DNA from: Candidatus Defluviicoccus seviourii
Lineage (GTDB): Bacteria > Pseudomonadota > Alphaproteobacteria > Rhodospirillales > Defluviicoccaceae
Direction: 5' to 3'
DNA: 64,000 nt
NCBI GenBank assembly: GCA_900609035.2
Contig: UXAT02000053.1
Coordinates: forward strand, 1-64,000
Shown here: piece by piece, positions 59,443 through 64,000 of the stretch
How positions within the stretch are numbered: the first letter of the stretch is position 1
How the letters are laid out: each line of letters opens with the position of its first letter
Made by a program: the position numbers and the translations under genes
Notes under the pieces: model-generated
What the model was told of the DNA's origin: nothing
Database searches by the model: none
Seen by the model: the letters and a program-made list of their open reading frames with translations, nothing else

Positions 59443-60165
59443 CTATTGAGCGCTGCCGGGCGGCGCCAACGCGGCGCAACCCACTGGCCTGCCGTCGAAT
59501 TCGCTCATCGCATCGATCAGGACGTGCCACATGTAGGCCGCAGACGCACTGTCGAAGAGCAGATGCCAGCAGCCGGTACCCTCAACATCGGCGCGCGCCA
59601 CGATCGCACTGGTGCGCGCAACCTGCGTCTGGGCGAGCGTGAGGTCGGCAAACTTGTGCGGCCGGAAATCGATGCCGCAGATCTTGGCCAGCATCGTCGG
59701 GACCCGGGCGCCGAGCAGGGCCAGCCAGGCGTGGCTGTCCCGGCGCGGGACCGGGAAGCATAGTCCCGCGCTCTCGATGTTCCAGGCACGCTCCAGGTCC
59801 TTGATCAGGCGCGACGAGCCCCATGGCTGGGACAACAGCAACGCCTCGCCGGGTGAAAGCCGGCAGGCGAGGAGACCATCCTCGATACGGGCAAGGCGGT
59901 GCGATTCCGCAGGAAGTGCCACGCCACGGCCGGCAAGCCAGGCGGCGGTATTCGCTCCCTTGAAGCCGATGCGCGGCAGGGAGGAGAGATCGCAGAGCCC
60001 CAGTTGGCGGGCCTGCTCGCGCTCGGCCGCGGCGGCGCCGAAATCCGTGGCCAGCGGGCCATCATCGAGGATCGAGAACCGCGCACCGAGCGCTTCCAAC
60101 TGCCTTTGGAAGAAGCTGCGGCGTGGGTTGCCGCTGGCCGCGCGTGCGCCCTCTGCACCGCTCAT
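59443..60165 (-). CDS. Sarcosine oxidase / NMG dehydrogenase gamma subunit
   Basis: 240 residues. It has the SoxG/GCV_T-like fold: LCDLSSLPRIGFKGANTAAWL, then RLARIEDGLLACRLSPGEALLL, and FPVPRRDSHAWLALLGARVPTMLAKICGID. It completes a beta-delta-alpha-gamma order. It starts five bases after the alpha gene. Needed for folate binding in the tetramer. SoxG and MgdD are too alike to tell apart here. Confidence 0.88.
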   Translation of the reverse strand: MSGAEGARAASGNPRRSFFQRQLEALGARFSILDDGPLATDFGAAAAEREQARQLGLCDLSSLPRIGFKGANTAAWLAGRGVALPAESHRLARIEDGLLACRLSPGEALLLSQPWGSSRLIKDLERAWNIESAGLCFPVPRRDSHAWLALLGARVPTMLAKICGIDFRPHKFADLTLAQTQVARTSAIVARADVEGTGCWHLLFDSASAAYMWHVLIDAMSEFDGRPVGCAALAPPGSAQ

Positions 60166-60169
60166 CTTC

Positions 60170-63070
60170 TCACATCTCCTGGCGGCGGTTTTCGGGATCG
60201 TAGAATGGTGTCTTGGACACCTCGGCCGCGATCAGCCGACCGCCCGCGCCCTTGATCGTCAGCGCCGTGCCGGTTTCGGCGAGCGCCGGCGGTACGTATG
60301 CCAAACCGATGACCCGCTCCAATGACGGCGAGAACGCAACCGACGTTACGCGGCCGGCGACCTCGCTGCCCGCAAAGATGAGGTGGTTCTCCAGCGGTTG
60401 GGGACCGGTGCTGGTCTGAACGAAGCCAACCAGGACCCGGTTCATCGCCCGGCGCTGCCGCAGCTCGAGCGCCGCCTTGCCGACGAAGAACGGCTTCTTC
60501 TTCGAAAGCGCCCAACCGAGCCCGGCCTCCCCCGGAGTTGAAAGGCCGTCCGTATCCTGACCGATGATGACGTGGCCCTTCTCCAGGCGAAGGATCCGCT
60601 GCGCCTCGACGCCGAAGGGCTTGATACCCTCGCTTTGCCCCGCCGCAAGGAGCCGATCCCAGATCGCTTCGCCACAACTCGAAGGCACGTGCAGTTCGTA
60701 GCCGAGTTCACCGACGAAGCCGACCCGGAGTGCCCGCACCGGCATGCCGGCAAGCATCCCCTCGCGCACCGCCATGTAGGGGAAAGCCTTCGGCGCCAGG
60801 TCGAGATCGCCGTCAAGGCGGGCGAGAACCGCGCGTGCGCGCGGCCCTGCGATGTTAACCGCCGCATAGGCCGCCGTGACGTTGGCAATATCGACGGCAA
60901 GCCGCCACTGGGCGTTGCACCACTGCATGAAGCGGTAGACACCGTCCGCACCGCCGGTGGTCGCCGTCACGTAGAAGTGATGGGCGTGCAGGCGGGCGGC
61001 GACGCCGTCATCCATGACGTTGCCGACCTCATCGGTCATCAGCGCGTAACGGACGCGGCCGACCGGTTGGGCCGCAAAGGCAAACGTATAGATGCGTTCC
61101 AGGAAGGCGGCCGCATCCGGCCCCCGCACCTCGATCTTGCCCAGTGTCGAGACATCGATCAGGCCGACACCGTTGCGGACCGCGCGGACCTCGTCCCGGA
61201 TCGATGCCTCCTGACCTCCCTCGCCATAGACTGCCGGCCGTAGCCAGGTCCCGGCCACCATCATCGTGGCGCCAAGCTCCTGATGGCGATGGTGGATCGG
61301 CGACAGACGGACCGGATCGAAGCCGCGGCCGGCCAGGTGGCCGATCTTCTCCTGCCCGATCGGCGGGCGCACGGTGACACTGCCGACCGCCTCGACACTC
61401 TGCCCTGTGGCTTGTGCCAGCAGGCGGTAGAGCACCGGATTGGTGATCCGCCCCTGTGACGGCCCCATGCCGGCAGTGGAGTAGCGCTTGAGCAGCTCAA
61501 CACTGTCAAAGCCGGCGGCAACCGCGTCGCGCACGTGGCTGACGGTCAGATCCTCGTCGAAATCAACAAAGTCCTTTCCCTTGGGATGAGGGAAGATCGG
61601 CCACGGCATCGGACCCGCGGGCGCAGCCAATGCCGGCTCGACCTGCGGCTCGTGCGGGTTGGAAAAACCGGCGGCCCGCGCCGCGCGCCACCCTGCCCGC
61701 CGGCCGTCGGTGAGCGCGGCCGTAAAGCTTTCCGTTCCAGCGACGGAACCGGCAACAAACAGATCAGGCGGTGTAGACGCGACAATAAACCGGCCAGAAG
61801 CGGCGTCATGGCGCACGGACCCGCCGGCATGGCAGACGAGCGCAGCATTCGGGACGCCACCGGCCGAAAGACAGAGCAGATCGCAAGCGATCGTCTCGCC
61901 GGCGGTCCCCAGCCTTCCCTCGCCCACAACCGGGGCGATCCGCACCGCCGAAAGGTGGTTGCGGCCCTCGACCGCCTCCGCCACCGCCATACCCGGCCGG
62001 ACTGGCACGCCACGCCCCCGCACCGCCGCGGCCAGCGGCAACGCCGGCACTTCGGTCCTGAGGTCAAGCAGGGCGGCGACCTCGACACCGGCATCGATCA
62101 GGTCAAGGGCGACGCCGTAGCCGGCTTCATCGGCGCAAAGGATCACCGCTCGCGTGCCCGGCCGGACGCCGTAAAGCCGCATCAGCCGCTGGGCGGCCGA
62201 GCCAAGCATGATCCCCGGCAAGTCGTTATTGCGGAACACCACCTGCTGGCCAATCGTGCCGGTCGCAATGACCACAGCCGCCGCACGGACCTTGTAGAGA
62301 CGATCACCTCGAGTCACCGGCAGCCAGTGGTCGGTGAACCAGCCCTGGCAGATCGCCCCGCTCCACAGCGTGATCGACGGCTGGGCTTCGATCTGGGAAA
62401 GCAGGCTCCGGCGCAACGCGTCGGCGCCACCCTCAATGTCTTCGCGCGCGAAAGAAAGCGCGCCACCGGGCAGCGCCTGGTCGTCGATTATGATGACCTC
62501 GGCCCCGGCCGAAGCCGCTTCCAGCGCTGCCGAAAGCCCTGCCGGACCAGCACCAATCACGCAGACGTCGCAGAACGCATAGGCTTTGTCGTAATAGCCG
62601 TGCTTCTGGCGCGTGTTGACCGTGCCGAGCCCGCCCATCGCCCGGATCAGCTTTTCCCACCGCGGCCAAGTCCCGGCCGGGCGAAAGAAGGCGTGATAGT
62701 AGAAGCCGACCGGCATGAACCGGTGCAACCGCTCCAGGATCCGGGCGCGGTCCCGGGTCAGGGTGCCGGTGCCGTTCAGCGGAGTCGCCGTCAGGCCTTC
62801 GCGCAACACCAGCCGATCGGCGAGCACGTTCGGCTCATCTTCGACCTGGACCAGGGTGTTGGCGTCGTGACCGGCAAGCGAGAAGAGACCGCGCGGCCGA
62901 TGGTACTTGAACGACCGGGACAAGAGCCAGACGCCGTCCCCGGCAAGGGCACTCGCCAGCGTATCGCCGGCGTAACCGCTGCCTGAACGGCCGTCGAAGG
63001 AATAGCCGAGCGGCCGGTTGCGGTCGATCGCGATCCCGAAGGGAAGCGGCAGCCGCTCGCGCGCGCTCAT
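60170..63070 (-). CDS. Sarcosine oxidase / NMG dehydrogenase alpha subunit
   Basis: 966 residues, usual length. Domains in order: Fer2_4-like (GYAGDTLASALAGDGVWLLSRSFKYHRPRG, about 32-62), FAD/NAD-binding (CVIGAGPAGLSAALEAASAG near 170), a linker to residue ~560, and a C-terminal T-protein (GCV_T) domain from about 580 (MTDEVGNVMDDGVAARLHAHHFYVTATTGG; FGVEAQRILRLEKGHVIIGQDT). It oxidises an N-methyl amino acid and loads the methyl group on THF. It overlaps the delta gene by four bases. Confidence 0.93.
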   Translation of the reverse strand: MSARERLPLPFGIAIDRNRPLGYSFDGRSGSGYAGDTLASALAGDGVWLLSRSFKYHRPRGLFSLAGHDANTLVQVEDEPNVLADRLVLREGLTATPLNGTGTLTRDRARILERLHRFMPVGFYYHAFFRPAGTWPRWEKLIRAMGGLGTVNTRQKHGYYDKAYAFCDVCVIGAGPAGLSAALEAASAGAEVIIIDDQALPGGALSFAREDIEGGADALRRSLLSQIEAQPSITLWSGAICQGWFTDHWLPVTRGDRLYKVRAAAVVIATGTIGQQVVFRNNDLPGIMLGSAAQRLMRLYGVRPGTRAVILCADEAGYGVALDLIDAGVEVAALLDLRTEVPALPLAAAVRGRGVPVRPGMAVAEAVEGRNHLSAVRIAPVVGEGRLGTAGETIACDLLCLSAGGVPNAALVCHAGGSVRHDAASGRFIVASTPPDLFVAGSVAGTESFTAALTDGRRAGWRAARAAGFSNPHEPQVEPALAAPAGPMPWPIFPHPKGKDFVDFDEDLTVSHVRDAVAAGFDSVELLKRYSTAGMGPSQGRITNPVLYRLLAQATGQSVEAVGSVTVRPPIGQEKIGHLAGRGFDPVRLSPIHHRHQELGATMMVAGTWLRPAVYGEGGQEASIRDEVRAVRNGVGLIDVSTLGKIEVRGPDAAAFLERIYTFAFAAQPVGRVRYALMTDEVGNVMDDGVAARLHAHHFYVTATTGGADGVYRFMQWCNAQWRLAVDIANVTAAYAAVNIAGPRARAVLARLDGDLDLAPKAFPYMAVREGMLAGMPVRALRVGFVGELGYELHVPSSCGEAIWDRLLAAGQSEGIKPFGVEAQRILRLEKGHVIIGQDTDGLSTPGEAGLGWALSKKKPFFVGKAALELRQRRAMNRVLVGFVQTSTGPQPLENHLIFAGSEVAGRVTSVAFSPSLERVIGLAYVPPALAETGTALTIKGAGGRLIAAEVSKTPFYDPENRRQEM

Positions 63071-63339
63071 CGCCCGCTCCCCGACTCGTCCAGCGCGTCG
63101 AAGGTGTAGGTGCGGATGATCTCATCCGTGCGGGTGTCGCGTTCGGCGATGAACCAGAACGTCGTCGGCAGGTGACACCACCACTCGCGAACGATGCCGG
63201 CCTTGTTCTCGCGATAGAACAGGTACTCGGCCCAAGCCTCGGCCGAAGCATCCGCAGCAGGCGGGATCCTGACTTCGCCGCGGCAGATGAACTCCTGGAT
63301 GTTGCGCGGCCCATTGAGCGGGCAAGGCATGATCTTCAC
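63067..63339 (-). CDS. Sarcosine oxidase / NMG dehydrogenase delta subunit
   Basis: 90 residues. It has the delta pattern: MPCPLNGPRNIQEFICRGEVR, then YLFYRENKAGIVREWWCHLPTTFWFIAERDTRTDEI. Cysteines near residues 6, 19 and 56 and a His beside Cys56 are the usual zinc ligands. It lies between beta (13-base gap) and alpha (4-base overlap), the standard order. Confidence 0.92.
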   Translation of the reverse strand: MKIMPCPLNGPRNIQEFICRGEVRIPPAADASAEAWAEYLFYRENKAGIVREWWCHLPTTFWFIAERDTRTDEIIRTYTFDALDESGSGR

Positions 63340-63352
63340 GGCTGGGCGTTCC

Positions 63353-64000
63353 TCAGTGTCCGACCGAAGCCGCCCCCGCCTCGCCCAACTGGTCGAGTTC
63401 GCGGAAGCGATCGAGTCGGAACGGTGCGATCAGTTCGGGCGGCCTGTCGTCGGCAACGCAAGCGGCCATTGCCTTGCCGGAGGCCGGTGTGGCCTTGAAG
63501 CCCCAGGTCCCCCAGCCGGCCGTCAGGTAACAGTTGGAAAGAGGCGTCTTGCCCATCACGGGCGCGAAGTCGGGGGTCATGTCGCTCAAGCCCGCCCACT
63601 GCCGCATGATCTTGACCTCGCCCAGGAACGGCAGCAGCTCCAGCATGTGCGCCATCAACCCCTCCTTGAAGTCGAGGGTCGATCGCGTCGAATACAGGGG
63701 GTACGGGTCGGTGGCGCCGCCCATGACGAGCTCGCCGCGCTGGCTCTGCCAGATGTAGCAATGCAGGCTGCCCGAGACGATGATCGGATCGAGAAACCGC
63801 TTCACCGGCTGGGAAACGCACGCCTGCAACGGCACCGTGCGAATGGGGAGCCGGAAGCCCGCCATGTTGCAGACCAGGCTGCTGCGGCCGGCGACCGCAA
63901 TCAAGACCTTGCCGCAGCCGATCCGGCCGCGCGTGGTTTCAACCGCGGTGATGCGGCCGCCCTCAATGGCAAAGCCGACCACTTCCGTGCCTTGATGGAT
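63353..64000 (-). CDS. Sarcosine oxidase / NMG dehydrogenase beta subunit (partial, N-terminus outside window)
   Basis: 216 residues seen, frame open to the window edge (starts IHQGTEVVGFAIEGGRIT). It carries the C-terminal half of a SoxB-type DAO flavoprotein: VAGRSSLVCNMAGFRLPIRTVP, the FMN/FAD-adjacent RQWAGLSDMTPDFAPVMGKTP and WGTWGFKATPASGKAMA. First visible gene of the oxidase operon. The mgs or sox upstream genes that would settle the substrate lie outside. Confidence 0.92.
   Translation of the reverse strand: MHQGTEVVGFAIEGGRITAVETTRGRIGCGKVLIAVAGRSSLVCNMAGFRLPIRTVPLQACVSQPVKRFLDPIIVSGSLHCYIWQSQRGELVMGGATDPYPLYSTRSTLDFKEGLMAHMLELLPFLGEVKIMRQWAGLSDMTPDFAPVMGKTPLSNCYLTAGWGTWGFKATPASGKAMAACVADDRPPELIAPFRLDRFRELDQLGEAGAASVGH

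Noticed and set aside
61535..62986. 483-residue plus-strand frame antisense to the oxidase alpha subunit
   Set aside because: No recognisable motif; alpha subunit reading frame is clear.
1..64000. CRISPR arrays, tRNA and rRNA genes
   Set aside because: No repeat-spacer pattern or conserved RNA signature was seen on reading; small RNAs cannot be excluded without a covariance model.

Overview
The window holds most of a Mu-like transposable prophage (about 1 to 34,035) followed by about 30 kb of host chromosome. High GC, overlapping genes and the host gene set (bufferin operon, N-methylglutamate/sarcosine-type oxidase cluster, type III glutamine synthetase, GH63 glucosidase) suggest an alphaproteobacterium, possibly Rhodospirillales or Hyphomicrobiales. 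No rRNA or tRNA was seen to fix the genus.

Prophage. Almost everything reads leftward on the minus strand, from the regulatory end near 33 kb to the tail tip at 1. Divergent from a small XRE repressor operon (32,981-33,645, plus strand) lie a Ner-like regulator, a MuA DDE transposase, a short MuB-like ATPase, and a run of small early genes. Those include a DUF3164 protein, a protein ending in a DnaA domain IV-like module, a gp16-family protein and a Mor-type activator. Next come lysis genes, then gp27/gp28 terminase, gp29 portal, gp30 minor head protein with a C-terminal PBECR2-type nuclease domain, an orphan copy of that domain, gpI protease/scaffold, decoration protein, major capsid, gp36, a Cys-motif protein, gpG, an HU-like protein, gp37, gp38, sheath, tube, tail chaperone gp41 with a canonical -1 frameshift site, tape measure, gpN, gpP, gp45-gp48, fibre proteins, a PL14/LamG-like lyase and a pectate-lyase-type spike cut by the left window edge. 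The transposase-side end of the element lies at about 34,033-34,035. It carries two copies of a GCCAACTTG-based repeat and interrupts an arylsulfatase gene just before its Asp-Asp motif. The other phage end and the 5' piece of the sulfatase lie outside the window.

Host, 34-45 kb. The truncated arylsulfatase is followed by a DUF4410-like lipoprotein and a small secreted protein. A tight five-gene minus-strand operon follows (SDR dehydrogenase, secreted cyclase-family hydrolase, GMC oxidoreductase, GH63-type glucosidase, MFS transporter), which looks like a carbohydrate or glucoside oxidation module.

Host, 45-55 kb. A bufferin (copper stress RiPP-like) operon bufA1-bufB-bufC-doxX ends in a strong terminator. 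It is followed by a thiol-peroxidase-like protein, two tandem paralogous LysR regulators, an unusual DoxX-DoxX-NDH-2 fusion and a META-domain lipoprotein.

Host, 55-64 kb. An ammonium transporter with a sigma-54-like promoter motif upstream faces a minus-strand operon: heterotetrameric sarcosine oxidase / N-methylglutamate dehydrogenase subunits (beta, delta, alpha, gamma), an XRE-cupin regulator, a type III glutamine synthetase / gamma-glutamylmethylamide synthetase, and formyl-THF deformylase. Together these would oxidise an N-methylated amine, hand the methyl group to tetrahydrofolate and recycle nitrogen. Function assignments come from reading motifs and family resemblance, without database searches.
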